Positions 32,861 through 44,399 of a stretch of DNA of 64,000 nt are shown piece after piece. The position numbers were made by a program, and so were the translations under genes. Source of the stretch: Paenibacillus silvestris (GTDB taxonomy: Bacteria; Bacillota; Bacilli; Paenibacillales; NBRC-103111); assembly GCF_009882985.1 (NCBI RefSeq), contig NZ_WTUZ01000002.1, positions 272-64,271 on the forward strand, in the 5' to 3' direction. How positions within the stretch are numbered: the stretch's first letter is position 1; each line of letters starts with the position of its first letter. The notes below the pieces were generated by a model. That model did not search any database, had not been told where the DNA came from, and saw nothing but the letters and a program-made list of their open reading frames with translations.

Positions 32861-34032
32861 CAGAGGCAACAGGTGGTAAGGTCATCAAGCCCGGCGGTAC
32901 AATCGGTGTCTTGGGCGGCGGGCAATTAGGCCGCATGCTGGCCTTGGCTGGTCGCAATATGGGGTATCGCTTCGTAACGCTCGATCCCACAGAGGATGCT
33001 CCTTGCGGACAAGTCGCAGATGAACAGATTCTTGCGAACTTCGACGATGTCGAAGCGGCGCGGAAGCTTGCAGCGTTATCCGATGTGATCACTTACGAAT
33101 TCGAGAACGTTGATGCTCATGTAACTAGCATACTTATGAATGAGTCCTATGTTCCCCAAGGAAGCGAGCTTTTATATACGACTCAGCACCGTCTTCGCGA
33201 GAAGAGAGCCATTGAGGCCGCAGGTGTTCCGGTTGCCCCTTATGCGGAAATCAAGAGCGCCGCAGAACTGAAAGACGCGGTCATCAAGTTCGGCACACCT
33301 TGTGTGCTCAAAACAGCAACCGGCGGTTACGACGGCAAAGGCCAATGGGTCATCCGCTCTTTAGATGAAGTAGAGGAAGCCTACGAAACGCTCAGCCGGG
33401 CCAAAACCGAGCTCGTTCTCGAACAATTCATTCATTTTGACAAAGAATTATCCGTTATTGCAGCAAGAAGTCCTCGCGGTGAAGTGAAGGCATTCCCTGC
33501 AGCGGAAAACATACATGTACATAACATCCTGCATCAATCCATCGTGCCTGCCCGCATTCCAGCGGATGTGCAGCAGGAGGCTGAGAAGCTGGCGACGCAA
33601 ATCGCTGAATCACTTGGCGTGATTGGATTGATCGCCGTAGAGTTGTTCCTTACCAAGGACGGTCAGCTCTACGTGAATGAACTTGCACCCCGTCCGCACA
33701 ATTCCGGTCATTACACGATGGAAGCGTGCCGTACGTCGCAGTTCGAGCAGCATGTTCGAGCTATATGCAACTTGCCGTTAGGCTCGACGGAGCTTTTATC
33801 CCCAGTGGTTATGGTGAATCTGCTTGGCGAGCATATCGAACCGCTTAACGGGAAGGTCGACCAGCCTGGTTTCTTGGAGGCTGCGGACTTAGGTGTTAGT
33901 GCCAAGGTTCATCTCTACGGGAAAAAGGAAGCAAAAGAGAAACGCAAGATGGGACACATTAATTTGCTAACAAGTGATGTAGAGCAAGCATTGACTTGGA
34001 TAGAACGCACACGCATTTGGGAAAGTAAGTAA
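32857..34032 (+). CDS. purK: N5-carboxyaminoimidazole ribonucleotide synthase
   Basis: This 391-residue ATP-grasp enzyme carboxylates AIR with ATP and bicarbonate. [21 protein letters not shown] is the N-terminal nucleotide fold; [28 protein letters not shown] and the C-terminal [15 protein letters not shown] are family motifs. It is the partner of purE in the two-step carboxylation and starts within its stop codon (ATGA). Confidence 0.96.
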   Translation: MTEATGGKVIKPGGTIGVLGGGQLGRMLALAGRNMGYRFVTLDPTEDAPCGQVADEQILANFDDVEAARKLAALSDVITYEFENVDAHVTSILMNESYVPQGSELLYTTQHRLREKRAIEAAGVPVAPYAEIKSAAELKDAVIKFGTPCVLKTATGGYDGKGQWVIRSLDEVEEAYETLSRAKTELVLEQFIHFDKELSVIAARSPRGEVKAFPAAENIHVHNILHQSIVPARIPADVQQEAEKLATQIAESLGVIGLIAVELFLTKDGQLYVNELAPRPHNSGHYTMEACRTSQFEQHVRAICNLPLGSTELLSPVVMVNLLGEHIEPLNGKVDQPGFLEAADLGVSAKVHLYGKKEAKEKRKMGHINLLTSDVEQALTWIERTRIWESK

Positions 34033-34058
34033 ATGATAATTATTGGAGGAACGGCAAA

Positions 34059-35354
34059 ATGATCGAACGTTATACACGCCCCGAAATGGCGAGCATCTGG
34101 ACTGAGCAAAACAAGTTTCAAGCATGGCTCGAAGTTGAAATTCTATCCTGCGAGGCTTGGGCTGAGCTAGGCGTAATCCCGAAAGAAGATGTGAAAGTGC
34201 TGCGCGAGAACGCAAGCTTCAACATCGACCGCATCTACGAAATCGAGCAAGAAACACGTCATGACGTTATTGCTTTCACAAGAGCGGTATCCGAGACACT
34301 GGGGCCTGAGCGCAAATGGGTTCACTACGGTTTAACTTCAACAGACGTTGTAGATACGGCACTTGGTTACTTGCTGAGACAAGCCAACGAGATTTTGGAC
34401 AAAGATATTCAGAACTTCATAGAGATCCTTCGCAATAAAGCGATTGAACATAAAGATACAGCCATGATGGGCAGAACGCATGGCGTGCATGCCGAGCCGA
34501 CGACGTTTGGACTCAAAATGGCCCTATGGTACGAGGAAATGAAGCGTAACCTGGAGCGTTTCCGTTTTGCCGCTGATGGCGTACAATTCGGTAAAATCTC
34601 TGGCGCAGTTGGCACATACGCGAATATTGATCCGTTCGTAGAGCAATACGTGTGCGAGAAGCTAGGCACGAAAGCAGCTCCAATCTCCACGCAAACGCTG
34701 CAGCGTGACCGTCATGCCGAGTACATGGCTACTCTGGCGCTCGTTGCTACGTCTCTGGATAAATTTGCGACAGAAATTCGCGCCCTGCAAAAGAGTGAGT
34801 TCCGCGAGGTGGAAGAGCCGTTTGCCAAAGGTCAAAAAGGTTCCTCCGCGATGCCGCACAAACGCAATCCTATTGGTTGCGAGAGCATTTCCGGTCTATC
34901 CCGTGTAATCCGCGGGCATATGGTTTCCGCGTACGAGAACGTGACGCTTTGGCATGAACGCGACATTTCGCATTCTTCCGTTGAGCGTATCATCCTGCCG
35001 GATGCCACGCAGCTTCTGAACTACATGCTGAACCGTCTGGGTAACATCATCAAAAACTTGACGGTGTTCCCTGAGAACATGAAGCGCAATATGCGCAGCA
35101 CGTACGATGTGCCTTTCTCTGGCCGCGTCATGACGAAGCTGATCGACAAAGGTTTCTCCCGTGAGCAAGCCTACGATACAGTTCAGCCTAGAGCGATGCA
35201 AGCGTGGGAAGAGCAGCGTTCTTTCCGTGAAATCGTTGAAAGCGCGTCTGTGATCACGGAAGCTTTGAGCCCGGCTGAAATTGCGGATTGTTTTGATCCG
35301 AGCTGGCATTTGAAACATGTTGCTACAATCTTTGACCGTTTGGGTCTGAAATAG
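34059..35354 (+). CDS. purB: Adenylosuccinate lyase
   Basis: This 431-residue fumarase-superfamily lyase splits SAICAR and adenylosuccinate, releasing fumarate, so it acts twice in the pathway. [18 protein letters not shown] carries a catalytic histidine, and [17 protein letters not shown] is the superfamily signature loop. ATG 34059 follows GGAGG. Length equals that of B. subtilis PurB. Confidence 0.97.
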   Translation: MIERYTRPEMASIWTEQNKFQAWLEVEILSCEAWAELGVIPKEDVKVLRENASFNIDRIYEIEQETRHDVIAFTRAVSETLGPERKWVHYGLTSTDVVDTALGYLLRQANEILDKDIQNFIEILRNKAIEHKDTAMMGRTHGVHAEPTTFGLKMALWYEEMKRNLERFRFAADGVQFGKISGAVGTYANIDPFVEQYVCEKLGTKAAPISTQTLQRDRHAEYMATLALVATSLDKFATEIRALQKSEFREVEEPFAKGQKGSSAMPHKRNPIGCESISGLSRVIRGHMVSAYENVTLWHERDISHSSVERIILPDATQLLNYMLNRLGNIIKNLTVFPENMKRNMRSTYDVPFSGRVMTKLIDKGFSREQAYDTVQPRAMQAWEEQRSFREIVESASVITEALSPAEIADCFDPSWHLKHVATIFDRLGLK

Positions 35355-35387
35355 AAGGCAATTTGGGAGAGAAAGGATGGGTTGTCT

Positions 35388-36287
35388 GTGACAGGTAAAA
35401 TCCTTGATTCAGCAGTTGAACTCGTAAAGGCGCCTCTTTTTCACAAAGGTAAAGTACGCGAGCTGTATGATTTGGGTGAAAATTTCCTGATCGTCGTTAC
35501 GGATCGGATTTCAGCTTTTGACTACATTTTGAAGCCAGGCGTTCCTGATAAAGGCTACGTGCTTAACGCGCTTAGCAAGTACTGGTTTGATATTACGAGC
35601 GGATATATGAAGAATCATATCGTTCACACGGATGTCGAGCTGCTTCAAGACATTATTCCGGATGCGGAAGCGAGAGAGCTTCTGAAAGAACGTATTATTG
35701 TGGCGAAAAAAGCGGAGCGCATCTCCATCGAGTGTGTCGTTCGCGGATATATCACAGGCAACGGCTGGAGACAGTACGAGAAAACCGGCGAGATCAACGG
35801 CCGTAAGCTGCCTGAAGGATTGCGCAAGAACCAACGTCTGCAGGACCCTATTTTCACCCCAGCAGCGAAAAATGATGTGGGTCACGACGAGGATATCTCC
35901 CTTGAACAAATGATTGAGCTAGTTGGCGAAGAGCTGACATACGCACTGCAAGAGCGCAGCATTATGCTCTATTCGTTAGCTCATTCCATTTGTGAGCGTA
36001 AAGGCATTATTTTAGCAGATACGAAGTTTGAATTCGGCTTTTATGCGGGTGAACTGATTATTATTGATGAAATTTTCACGCCGGATTCCTCACGTTATTG
36101 GTCGGAAGATAAATATGCCTTGGATATCGAGATTGATTCCATGGACAAAGAGCCTGTTCGTACGTACTTGGCGGGTTCTGGTTGGGACAAAAACAGTAAG
36201 CCGGATGAGCTTCCAGCGTCTGTCGTGGAAGAGACTGCGAACCGATATAAAGAGATTTTGCACCGTTTAGTTGATTCAGAAAATTAG
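35388..36287 (+). CDS. purC: SAICAR synthetase
   Basis: This enzyme of about 299 residues joins CAIR and aspartate with ATP. KGKVRELYDLGENFLIVVTDRISAFD is the N-terminal nucleotide-binding part and IECVVRGYITGNGWRQY and DTKFEFG are family motifs. The length is nearer to the roughly 300-residue type than to the 240-residue Bacillus type, an unusual detail beside otherwise Bacillus-like pur genes. GTG 35388 is preferred because AAAGGATGG ends 8 bp upstream; TTG 35382 is less well spaced. Confidence 0.95.
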   Translation: MTGKILDSAVELVKAPLFHKGKVRELYDLGENFLIVVTDRISAFDYILKPGVPDKGYVLNALSKYWFDITSGYMKNHIVHTDVELLQDIIPDAEARELLKERIIVAKKAERISIECVVRGYITGNGWRQYEKTGEINGRKLPEGLRKNQRLQDPIFTPAAKNDVGHDEDISLEQMIELVGEELTYALQERSIMLYSLAHSICERKGIILADTKFEFGFYAGELIIIDEIFTPDSSRYWSEDKYALDIEIDSMDKEPVRTYLAGSGWDKNSKPDELPASVVEETANRYKEILHRLVDSEN

Positions 36288-36316
36288 AGCAAGCACATAC
36301 GAGGAGGAGAATAGAA

Positions 36317-36556
36317 ATGAAAGCAACGGTCTACGTAACGATTAAGCAGAACGTATTGGACGTTCAAGGAACAGCGGTACAAGGAGCGCTTCATTCCATG
36401 GGTTTTGACGAAGTTGGGAAAGTACGTATTGGGAAATACTTGGAGCTTGAACTAGGCACGACTGACAAAGCAGAAGCAGAAGCACGCGTGAAAGCCATGT
36501 GCGAGAAGCTGCTTGCGAACACAGTTATTGAAGACTACCGCTACGAGTTGGCGTAA
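36317..36556 (+). CDS. purS: Phosphoribosylformylglycinamidine synthase, PurS subunit
   Basis: This 79-residue protein bridges PurL and PurQ and is needed to pass ammonia from glutamine to the synthase site. VYVTIKQNVLDVQGTAVQGALHSMGFDEVGKVRIGKYLEL is the family pattern. GAGGAGGAGAA precedes ATG 36317. Its presence shows the three-subunit FGAM synthase of Gram-positive bacteria. Confidence 0.96.
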   Translation: MKATVYVTIKQNVLDVQGTAVQGALHSMGFDEVGKVRIGKYLELELGTTDKAEAEARVKAMCEKLLANTVIEDYRYELA

Positions 36557-36583
36557 CAGAGACCAGGAGAGGGAGGAAACGTC

Positions 36584-37279
36584 ATGAATTTTGCGGTTCT
36601 TGTATTTCCGGGATCTAACTGTGACATCGACTGTTTCAAAGCAGTTGAGGACACGATCGGACAACCGGTTGATTATGTATGGCATACGGCGGACGATCTG
36701 TCCAAATATGATTGCATCCTTGTACCAGGCGGATTCTCTTATGGGGATTACCTGCGTTGCGGAGCGATTGCGCAATTCACGAACGTGATGAAAGCTGTGG
36801 CTAAAGCGGCGGAAGAAGGCAAGTACATTCTAGGTATTTGTAACGGATTCCAAGTTTTGACGGAAGCGAAATTGCTGCCAGGCGCGTTGCTGCGCAACAG
36901 CGGCATGAAGTTCCGCTGCCACGACACGATTCTGAAAGTGGAAAACAACACAACAGCTTTCACACGCGATTACGCAGAAGGCGAACTTATCAATATTCCA
37001 ATCGCACACGGCGAAGGCAACTACTACTGTGATGAGGCTACTTTGAAAGAATTGCAAGAAAACAATCAAATCGTTTTCCGTTATGAAGCAGGGGCTAACC
37101 CGAACGGATCGGTGGATGATATTGCAGGAATTAGCAATAAGGCAGGCAATGTTGTAGGTATGATGCCCCATCCGGAGCGCGCTATTCATGAGATTCTGGG
37201 CTCCGCTGACGGTAAGAAAATGTTCACATCTATTCTAAGTGCTTGGAGGGAAAAACATGACGCAGCAGCTATCCGCTAA
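36584..37279 (+). CDS. purQ: Phosphoribosylformylglycinamidine synthase, glutaminase subunit
   Basis: This 231-residue class I glutamine amidotransferase has the nucleophile in [11 protein letters not shown] (cysteine of GICNG) and the catalytic histidine and glutamate in MMPHPERAI. It supplies ammonia to PurL. GGAGAGGGAGG precedes ATG 36584. It overlaps the start of purL by 23 bp, the largest overlap in the operon. Confidence 0.96.
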   Translation: MNFAVLVFPGSNCDIDCFKAVEDTIGQPVDYVWHTADDLSKYDCILVPGGFSYGDYLRCGAIAQFTNVMKAVAKAAEEGKYILGICNGFQVLTEAKLLPGALLRNSGMKFRCHDTILKVENNTTAFTRDYAEGELINIPIAHGEGNYYCDEATLKELQENNQIVFRYEAGANPNGSVDDIAGISNKAGNVVGMMPHPERAIHEILGSADGKKMFTSILSAWREKHDAAAIR

Positions 37280-39500
37280 GGAACCAACAGCCGAACAAAT
37301 CGTGGAACAGAAAATTTACAAGCAGATGGGTGTAACGGACGAAGAGTTTGCCAAAATTTGCGGCTTCCTTGGACGTAATCCTAACTATGTGGAGATCGGC
37401 GTATTTAGCGTGATGTGGTCCGAGCATTGTTCGTACAAGAATTCTAAACCGGTTCTTCGCAAATTCCCAGTGACAGGACCTCGCGTTCTAATGGGACCTG
37501 GCGAAGGCGCTGGGATCGTAGATATCGGGGACAACCAAGCGGTTGTTTTCAAAATTGAAAGTCATAACCACCCTTCCGCTATCGAGCCTTACCAAGGTGC
37601 GGCAACAGGTGTGGGCGGTATTATTCGTGATATTTTCTCCATGGGCGCACGCCCAGTGGCTTTATTGAACTCACTACGTTTCGGCAAGCTGCAAAATGAC
37701 CGCGTGAAATACCTGTTCGAGCACGTTGTATCTGGTATCGCTGGTTACGGTAACTGTATCGGGATTCCGACAGTTGGCGGCGAAGTGATGTTCGACGAGA
37801 GCTACGAAGGTAATCCACTCGTTAATGCGATGTGCGTGGGTCTTATCGACCACGACAAAATTCAGCGCGGTGTTGCCAAAGGTGTAGGCAACCCAGTCTT
37901 CTACGTGGGTCCGGCAACGGGCCGTGACGGTATCCACGGTGCGACATTCGCATCCGAGGAGCTGACGGCTGAGTCCGAAGCGAAGCGCCCAGCGGTACAA
38001 GTGGGCGATCCATTCATGGAGAAGCTCGTACTGGAAGCGTGCTTAGAGTTAATCGATTCCGGCATCGTGCTCGGAATTCAAGATATGGGCGCTGCAGGTC
38101 TTACCTGCTCCAGCGCTGAGATGGCAAGTAAAGCCGGCAACGGCATGGAGCTTTACCTGGATGAAGTTCCGCAGCGCGAAGAAGGCATGACAGCCTATGA
38201 AATGATGCTGTCCGAGTCGCAAGAGCGTATGCTTTTCGTTGTTGAGCCGAAGCATGAGGCGCAAGCTAAGGGCATCTTCGAGCGCTGGGGTCTGCACTGC
38301 GCGAAAGTCGGCAAGGTAACCGACGACGGTTACCTCAAGCTGATTCACCACGGTGAAGTCGTGGCGAACATGCCTGTAGGCGCACTCGTCGACGAGTGCC
38401 CGGTTTACAATAAGCCGAGCAAGGTTCCGGCTTATTATGAAGCAAGCGCAGCGATCGACACAACGCGTTACCCAGAGGTAACGAAGCTGACGGATGCGCT
38501 GAAATCCGTACTCGCGTCCCCGACGGTAGCGAGCAAAGAATGGGTTTACAACCAGTATGACCACATGGTTCGTACGGATACAGCTGTGCGTCCGGGTTCG
38601 GATGCAGCGGTAGTGACCATTCGCGGAACGCGCAAAGGTCTTGCGATGACAACCGACTGCAACGGACGTTATGTGTACTTGGATCCGGAAGTGGGCGGAC
38701 GGATTGCTGTTTCTGAAGCAGCGCGTAACGTAGTCTGCTCCGGTGCTGAGCCGCTTGCAGTTACGGATAACTTGAACTTCGGAAGTCCGGACAAGCCTGA
38801 GATCTTCTGGCAGCTGGAGAAATCCACAGACGGTATGGCGGAAGCTTGCCGCTTCTTGGATACGCCGGTTATCGGCGGTAACGTTTCTCTATATAACGAG
38901 AATGCCAAAGGCGCAATCTACCCAACTCCTGTTATCGGGATGGTAGGTCTGGTGCATGACATCGACCACATCACGACACAAAGCTTCAAAAAAGAAGGCG
39001 ACATCATCGTCCTGCTTGGCGAGACGAAAGCAGAACTCGGCGGCAGCGAATTCCAATATGTGATTCATGGCGTAACCGAAGGACGTCCTCCGGAGCTGGT
39101 TTTAGCGACAGAGAAACGCCTTCAAAACACCGTGCTTAAAGCGATCCAAGAAGGTCTTGTCGCTTCTGCACATGACTTGTCCGAAGGCGGCTTGGCTGTT
39201 GCTTTGGCTGAAAGCTGCATCAGCGGCCGCGTAGGCGCTGAAGTGAACGTAGCTTCTGAGCTTCGCCCTGATTTCGCATTGTTCAGCGAATCCCAATCCC
39301 GTATTTTGCTAAGTGCTTCCCCGGACAAAGCGGACGCTCTTAAACACTGGATTGCTTCGCAAGGCGTGCCTTACCAAGAAATCGGAACCGTTACGGGTAC
39401 AGAACTAACCGTCAAAATCAACAACGAACAGCGTCTCCAGTCTCCTGTTAACGAGCTGGCGAAAGTCTGGAAGGATGCGATTCCATGTCTAATGGCATAA
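37257..39500 (+). CDS. purL: Phosphoribosylformylglycinamidine synthase, synthase subunit
   Basis: This 747-residue small-type PurL converts FGAR to FGAM with ATP and ammonia from PurQ. It has [38 protein letters not shown] and [18 protein letters not shown] 37257 follows GGAGGG at 37244-37249, inside the 3' end of purQ. Its own 3' end overlaps purF by 16 bp. Confidence 0.97.
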   Translation: MTQQLSAKEPTAEQIVEQKIYKQMGVTDEEFAKICGFLGRNPNYVEIGVFSVMWSEHCSYKNSKPVLRKFPVTGPRVLMGPGEGAGIVDIGDNQAVVFKIESHNHPSAIEPYQGAATGVGGIIRDIFSMGARPVALLNSLRFGKLQNDRVKYLFEHVVSGIAGYGNCIGIPTVGGEVMFDESYEGNPLVNAMCVGLIDHDKIQRGVAKGVGNPVFYVGPATGRDGIHGATFASEELTAESEAKRPAVQVGDPFMEKLVLEACLELIDSGIVLGIQDMGAAGLTCSSAEMASKAGNGMELYLDEVPQREEGMTAYEMMLSESQERMLFVVEPKHEAQAKGIFERWGLHCAKVGKVTDDGYLKLIHHGEVVANMPVGALVDECPVYNKPSKVPAYYEASAAIDTTRYPEVTKLTDALKSVLASPTVASKEWVYNQYDHMVRTDTAVRPGSDAAVVTIRGTRKGLAMTTDCNGRYVYLDPEVGGRIAVSEAARNVVCSGAEPLAVTDNLNFGSPDKPEIFWQLEKSTDGMAEACRFLDTPVIGGNVSLYNENAKGAIYPTPVIGMVGLVHDIDHITTQSFKKEGDIIVLLGETKAELGGSEFQYVIHGVTEGRPPELVLATEKRLQNTVLKAIQEGLVASAHDLSEGGLAVALAESCISGRVGAEVNVASELRPDFALFSESQSRILLSASPDKADALKHWIASQGVPYQEIGTVTGTELTVKINNEQRLQSPVNELAKVWKDAIPCLMA

Positions 39501-41017
39501 AACAATCCAAGGCCCTAAAGCTGCCTGCGGCTCCCCTGGTTAATCTGGGGGATCAGCAGCACGAGCTTTGGACAGGGGAGTACTTCAACGAAGGTGTAGG
39601 CGGCCATGGCGGATTGTTTGATAAGCTGAATGAAGAGTGCGGGGTTTTCGGGGTGTATGGTCATTCCGAAGCTTCCTCTCTCTGTTATTATGGCCTTCAT
39701 GCTTTGCAGCACCGTGGACAGGAAAGCGCTGGTATTTGTACGGTAGAAGATGGCAAGTTTAACTACTATCGTGGCATGGGGCTTGCCAAAGAGGTATTTA
39801 CGAATGAGAATTTGTCACCTCTGACAGGTTCCACTGCGATTGCACACGTAAGGTATTCCACAGCAGGCGAAAGCAAGCTGGCGAATGCGCAGCCGCTCGT
39901 GTTCAAATATCGGGAGGGCGACCTGGCGATAGCGACAAACGGCAACCTGGATAATGCGAACATTATCAAGCGTGAGCTTGAGCGTAAGGGTTCGATTTTC
40001 CAAACTACAAGCGACACCGAAGTTCTAGCGCATCTGATTGCCCGTTCTGAGCATGATGATATCGTAGATGCGGTCAAAGATGCTTTGACGCAAGTTATCG
40101 GCGGTTTCGCTTTCTTGATTATCACCAAAGACAAACTGATTGCTGCACTCGATCCGAACGGCTTGCGCCCCTTCATGATCGGACGTCTCGGCGATTCGTA
40201 CTTGTTCGCTTCCGAGTCCTGCGCTTTCGATGCAGTGGGAGCTACGTATTTCCGTGATGTTCAGCCAGGCGAACTCATCGTGCTGGATCGGGACGGTTTC
40301 CGTTCCGAGCAGTTCACGGAGAGCGGCCGACGCGCGATTTGTGCGATGGAATATATCTACTTTGCTCGTCCAGACAGCGACATCGATACTGTGAACATTC
40401 ACTCCGCCCGCAAGCGGATGGGTAAGAAGCTGGCGATGGAAGCTTTCGTAGATGCTGATGTGGTGACAGGGGTGCCGGATTCAAGTATCTCTGCGGCGAT
40501 TGGTTTTGCTGAACAAACGGGTATCCCTTATGAGCTGGGGCTGATCAAGAACCGCTACACGGGCCGGACGTTCATCATTCCAAGCCAGGAGCTTCGTGAG
40601 CAAGGTGTCAAAATGAAGCTGAGCGCCGTTCGCAAGGTGGTCGAAGGCAAACGTGTTGTGATGATCGATGATTCCATCGTTCGTGGAACAACGTCCCTTC
40701 GCATTGTTAATTTGCTTAGGGAAGCTGGCGCTACGGAAGTGCATGTGCGGATTTCTTCGCCGCCTTTCATGAATCCATGCTACTACGGCATTGATACACC
40801 GGATCGGAAAGAGCTGATTGCTGCGATGAACTCGATCGAGGAAATTCGCAAAGCGATTAACGCGGATTCCCTGCATTTTCTAACCAAAGATGGGCTGCTC
40901 GATTCCATTGGTCAAGGATCGGCTGGTTCCGAAAGTGGGTACTGTACAGCTTGCTTCGATAATACGTACCCAACGGAGATTGTGGATGTTACGAAGATTG
41001 GCTGTGCTTGCGATTAA
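39485..41017 (+). CDS. purF: Glutamine phosphoribosylpyrophosphate amidotransferase
   Basis: This 510-residue enzyme carries out the first committed step of purine synthesis. The Ntn glutaminase nucleophile is C52 in [10 protein letters not shown], so about 51 residues must be removed, a longer propeptide than the 11 residues of B. subtilis. The PRPP-binding loop is [14 protein letters not shown]. Cysteines in GYCTACFD and elsewhere match the 4Fe-4S ligands of the Bacillus enzyme, which make it oxygen-sensitive. GGAAGGA precedes ATG 39485, within the end of purL. Confidence 0.96.
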   Translation: MSNGIKQSKALKLPAAPLVNLGDQQHELWTGEYFNEGVGGHGGLFDKLNEECGVFGVYGHSEASSLCYYGLHALQHRGQESAGICTVEDGKFNYYRGMGLAKEVFTNENLSPLTGSTAIAHVRYSTAGESKLANAQPLVFKYREGDLAIATNGNLDNANIIKRELERKGSIFQTTSDTEVLAHLIARSEHDDIVDAVKDALTQVIGGFAFLIITKDKLIAALDPNGLRPFMIGRLGDSYLFASESCAFDAVGATYFRDVQPGELIVLDRDGFRSEQFTESGRRAICAMEYIYFARPDSDIDTVNIHSARKRMGKKLAMEAFVDADVVTGVPDSSISAAIGFAEQTGIPYELGLIKNRYTGRTFIIPSQELREQGVKMKLSAVRKVVEGKRVVMIDDSIVRGTTSLRIVNLLREAGATEVHVRISSPPFMNPCYYGIDTPDRKELIAAMNSIEEIRKAINADSLHFLTKDGLLDSIGQGSAGSESGYCTACFDNTYPTEIVDVTKIGCACD

Positions 41018-41080
41018 CGAAGAGGGGAAGGCCTTCGGGCCTCCTGATCTACATAGACAAATATAAGGAGTGGTTGCGAA

Positions 41081-42121
41081 GTGTCGGATGCTTACAAAAA
41101 GGCCGGAGTCGATATCGCGGCAGGTAACGAAGCAGTAGAACGGATGAAAAAACACGTCAAACGGACCTTCCGTCCTGAAGTGTTAACTGACCTCGGTGGC
41201 TTCGGCGGGCTGTTCAGCTTGAACAAAGACAAGTATGAGGAGCCTGTGCTCGTATCTGGTACAGATGGCGTGGGCACGAAGCTGAAGATTGCTTTTGCAA
41301 TGGATAAGCATGATACGATTGGGATCGACGCGGTTGCCATGTGCGTGAACGATATTATTGTTCAGGGCGCTGAGCCGTTGTTCTTCCTCGACTATCTCGC
41401 TTGTGACAAAGTAGTTCCAGAGAAAATTGAGGCTATTATCAAAGGGATCGCTGACGGTTGTGCGCAGTCTGGCTGCTCACTCATCGGTGGCGAAACGGCG
41501 GAAATGCCTGGCATGTATGCACAAGGGGAGTATGACATTGCCGGCTTTACGGTTGGAATCGTCGACAAGAAAAAGATCATCGATGGTACAACAATCCGTC
41601 CTGGAGACGTAGTGTTAGGTCTGGCTTCAAGCGGTGTGCACAGTAACGGGTTCTCTCTTGTGCGCAGGCTTTTGCTGGAAGAGAAAGGGTACACGCTTCA
41701 AGGTCATGTGGAAGAACTGGGCGATAAGCTTGGCAACGTGCTGCTAGAGCCAACTAAGCTTTATGTGAAGCCGATTCTGGCGATGCTGGAAGACGTAGCA
41801 ATCAAAGGCATGGCGCATATTACAGGCGGAGGCTTTATCGAAAATATTCCGCGTGTTCTGCCTGACGGCGTGAACGTGGATATCCAATACGGCTCATGGC
41901 CGATCCTGCCGATCTTCTCTTTGATGCAGCGTGAGGGGGGCATAACGAACAACGATATGTTCCGCACGTTCAACATGGGGATCGGAATGGTTATTATCGT
42001 CCATGCAGATGATGCGGACAAAGCGGTTGCCGCAGCAGAAGCGCAAGGCGAGAAAGTTTACCGTCTAGGCGTTGTTACTGAAGGTGAGCGTGTCGTAACA
42101 TTCCAAGGAGCTGAGGTGTAA
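41081..42121 (+). CDS. purM: Phosphoribosylaminoimidazole synthetase (AIR synthase)
   Basis: This 346-residue enzyme closes the imidazole ring to give AIR. Family motifs are [26 protein letters not shown], and [19 protein letters not shown] 41081 is preceded by AAGGAGTG. It is 63 bp after purF, with a small GGAAGGCC/GGGCCTCC inverted repeat in the gap. The stop codon overlaps the purN start by one base (TAATG). Confidence 0.96.
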   Translation: MSDAYKKAGVDIAAGNEAVERMKKHVKRTFRPEVLTDLGGFGGLFSLNKDKYEEPVLVSGTDGVGTKLKIAFAMDKHDTIGIDAVAMCVNDIIVQGAEPLFFLDYLACDKVVPEKIEAIIKGIADGCAQSGCSLIGGETAEMPGMYAQGEYDIAGFTVGIVDKKKIIDGTTIRPGDVVLGLASSGVHSNGFSLVRRLLLEEKGYTLQGHVEELGDKLGNVLLEPTKLYVKPILAMLEDVAIKGMAHITGGGFIENIPRVLPDGVNVDIQYGSWPILPIFSLMQREGGITNNDMFRTFNMGIGMVIIVHADDADKAVAAAEAQGEKVYRLGVVTEGERVVTFQGAEV

Positions 42122-42732
42122 TGCAGCCTTATCGCGTAGCGATTTTTGCTTCGGGCAGCGGTACGAATTTCCAAGCCATTGTGGATCAGGTACAGAAGGG
42201 GAAGCTTGATGTCAGCATCGAGCTTCTTGTCTGTGATCGTCCTGAAGCATACGTGGTGGAGCGCGCAACAGAAGCGAAAGTGCCTGTATTCGCGTTCCGT
42301 CCCAAAGAATATGCCAATCGAGAGGCTTATGAAGCTCTTATTCTAAAGGAATTGCAAGAACGGCAAGTTGATCTCATCGTGATGGCCGGTTATATGCGCA
42401 TCATCACGAATGTGCTGGTTGAACCGTTTTTTGGCCGGATGATCAACGTGCATCCATCGCTGCTGCCGTCCTTCCCGGGCGTGCGTGCGATTGAGCAGGC
42501 CGTTGAATACGGCGTGAAGCAAACAGGCGTCACCGTGCACTTCGTGGATGGCGGGCTGGACTCTGGCCCGATCATTGCGCAGCGTGCCGTGGAGATCCAC
42601 GAGCACGAGACGGCAGAATCGCTCGCAGAGCGGATTCATGCGGCTGAGCACGTGCTGCTGCCACAGGTAATTCGCTGGCTGCGCGAGGGCCGCGTGAGCA
42701 TGGATGGCCGCAGGGTGGGTATTAAGCTGTAA
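42121..42732 (+). CDS. purN: Phosphoribosylglycinamide formyltransferase
   Basis: This 203-residue folate-dependent formyltransferase converts GAR to FGAR. IFASGSGTNFQAIVDQ is the phosphate-binding N terminus. The catalytic asparagine and histidine are in MINVHPSLLPSFPG and the aspartate is in FVDGGLDSGPII. It starts in the stop codon of purM. Confidence 0.96.
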   Translation: MQPYRVAIFASGSGTNFQAIVDQVQKGKLDVSIELLVCDRPEAYVVERATEAKVPVFAFRPKEYANREAYEALILKELQERQVDLIVMAGYMRIITNVLVEPFFGRMINVHPSLLPSFPGVRAIEQAVEYGVKQTGVTVHFVDGGLDSGPIIAQRAVEIHEHETAESLAERIHAAEHVLLPQVIRWLREGRVSMDGRRVGIKL

Positions 42733-42778
42733 GGTGTTTTACAACGTTAAATAAATTCATTTTCTGGGAGGAAGAACC

Positions 42779-44326
42779 GTGGCAATCAAAAGAGCACTGA
42801 TCAGCGTGTCCGATAAAACGGGGATCGTTGAGTTCGCAAGCGAGCTGGCGAAGCTGGGCGTTGAGATCATTTCTACTGGCGGTACGCAAAGTTTGTTGAA
42901 GGATAAAGGGGTGCCGGTTATCGGTATTTCCGAGGTTACAGGCTTCCCTGAGATCATGGATGGCCGCGTCAAAACGCTGCATCCAGCTGTTCACAGCGGA
43001 CTTCTGGCAGTTCGTGACAACGAAGAGCATCAAGCGAGCATGAAGAAGCTTGGCCTGGATTATATTGATCTGGTTGTCGTGAATTTGTATCCTTTCGCTG
43101 AGACAATTGCGAAGCCGAACGTCTCTTACGAAGACGCGATCGAGAACATCGATATCGGCGGACCGACGATGCTTCGTTCAGCGGCCAAAAACCATGCGTT
43201 CGTATCCGTGGTTGTCGATGCAGCTGACTATGCCAAGGTGCTTGAAGAAGTACAAGAGACTGGCGATACATCACTTGAAACGCGCAAACAACTTGCGGCC
43301 AAAGTGTTCCGTCACACAGGCTCTTACGATGCTTTGATTGCAGACTATTTGTCCAAGCAAATGGGCGAGCCTTACCCAGAGCGTTACACAGTCACTTACG
43401 AGAAAATGCAAGATCTTCGCTACGGAGAAAACCCGCATCAAAGCGCGGCGTTCTACCGCAAGCCGAATGCGGCTGCAGGCAACATTACTACAGCTGAACA
43501 GCTTCATGGCAAAGAGCTTTCCTACAATAATATTAATGACGCTAATACAGCGCTCCAAATCGTTAAGGAATTCAGCGAGCCTGCCGTTGTTGCAGTTAAG
43601 CATATGAATCCTTGTGGTGTAGGTATCGGCAGTAACGTGCTTGAAGCTTACCAAAAAGCGTACGCAGCTGACCCTACGTCCATCTTCGGTGGCATCGTTG
43701 CAGCTAACCGTGCGGTTGACGAAGCAACAGCGCAATTGCTGCATGAGATTTTCCTGGAAATCGTCATTGCGCCTGATTTTACACCGGAAGCGCTAGATAT
43801 CCTCTCCAAAAAGAAAAATATCCGTCTACTGAAAGTAGTCGGCTTAGATACCGTTGCTGGCCGCAAGGCAGAGCCAGTCGTTACAACCGTTGAGGGCGGC
43901 ATGCTCGTGCAAGATAGCGACGCTTACCAACTGACAGAAGCAGATCTGAAAGTCGTATCTGAGCGTCAGCCGACGGAAGAAGAGATGAAACAGCTGCTTT
44001 TCGCATGGAAAGTAGTTAAGCACGTTAAATCTAATGCCATTGTACTTGTCGCTGATGACATGACGGTCGGCGTAGGCGCTGGTCAAATGAATCGTGTAGG
44101 AGCAGCGAAAATTGCGATTGAGCAAGCTGGGGACAAGTCGAAAGGCGCTGTGCTATCCTCCGATGCTTTCTTCCCAATGGGCGACACACTGGAAATGGCT
44201 GCGAAAGCAGGCATCACAGCGGTTATCCAACCAGGTGGATCTATCAAAGATGAAGAGTCCATTCGCGTTGCGAACGAGCACGGAATCGCAATGGTCATGA
44301 CGGGCGTTCGTCACTTCAAACACTAA
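42779..44326 (+). CDS. purH: Bifunctional AICAR transformylase / IMP cyclohydrolase
   Basis: This 515-residue enzyme carries out the last two steps to IMP. The N-terminal cyclohydrolase (MGS-like) domain begins [16 protein letters not shown] and has [11 protein letters not shown]. The C-terminal transformylase has [26 protein letters not shown] and SDAFFPMGD. The GTG start at 42779 follows GGGAGGAAG. A long hairpin lies between its stop and purD. Confidence 0.97.
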   Translation: MAIKRALISVSDKTGIVEFASELAKLGVEIISTGGTQSLLKDKGVPVIGISEVTGFPEIMDGRVKTLHPAVHSGLLAVRDNEEHQASMKKLGLDYIDLVVVNLYPFAETIAKPNVSYEDAIENIDIGGPTMLRSAAKNHAFVSVVVDAADYAKVLEEVQETGDTSLETRKQLAAKVFRHTGSYDALIADYLSKQMGEPYPERYTVTYEKMQDLRYGENPHQSAAFYRKPNAAAGNITTAEQLHGKELSYNNINDANTALQIVKEFSEPAVVAVKHMNPCGVGIGSNVLEAYQKAYAADPTSIFGGIVAANRAVDEATAQLLHEIFLEIVIAPDFTPEALDILSKKKNIRLLKVVGLDTVAGRKAEPVVTTVEGGMLVQDSDAYQLTEADLKVVSERQPTEEEMKQLLFAWKVVKHVKSNAIVLVADDMTVGVGAGQMNRVGAAKIAIEQAGDKSKGAVLSSDAFFPMGDTLEMAAKAGITAVIQPGGSIKDEESIRVANEHGIAMVMTGVRHFKH

Positions 44327-44336
44327 AAATAACTGA

Positions 44337-44372
44337 GAATGCTCACGATTCGAGTGCGGAACGTGGGCATTC
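44337..44372 (+). other. Intercistronic hairpin between purH and purD
   Basis: GAATGCTCACG (44337-44347) and CGTGGGCATTC (44362-44372) form an 11-bp stem with one G-T wobble. No T-run follows. The structure ends 28 bp before the preferred purD start and could affect translation of purD or RNA processing. Confidence 0.6.
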
Positions 44373-44399
44373 CCCATGAAAGGGACTGGTGACAAGAAG

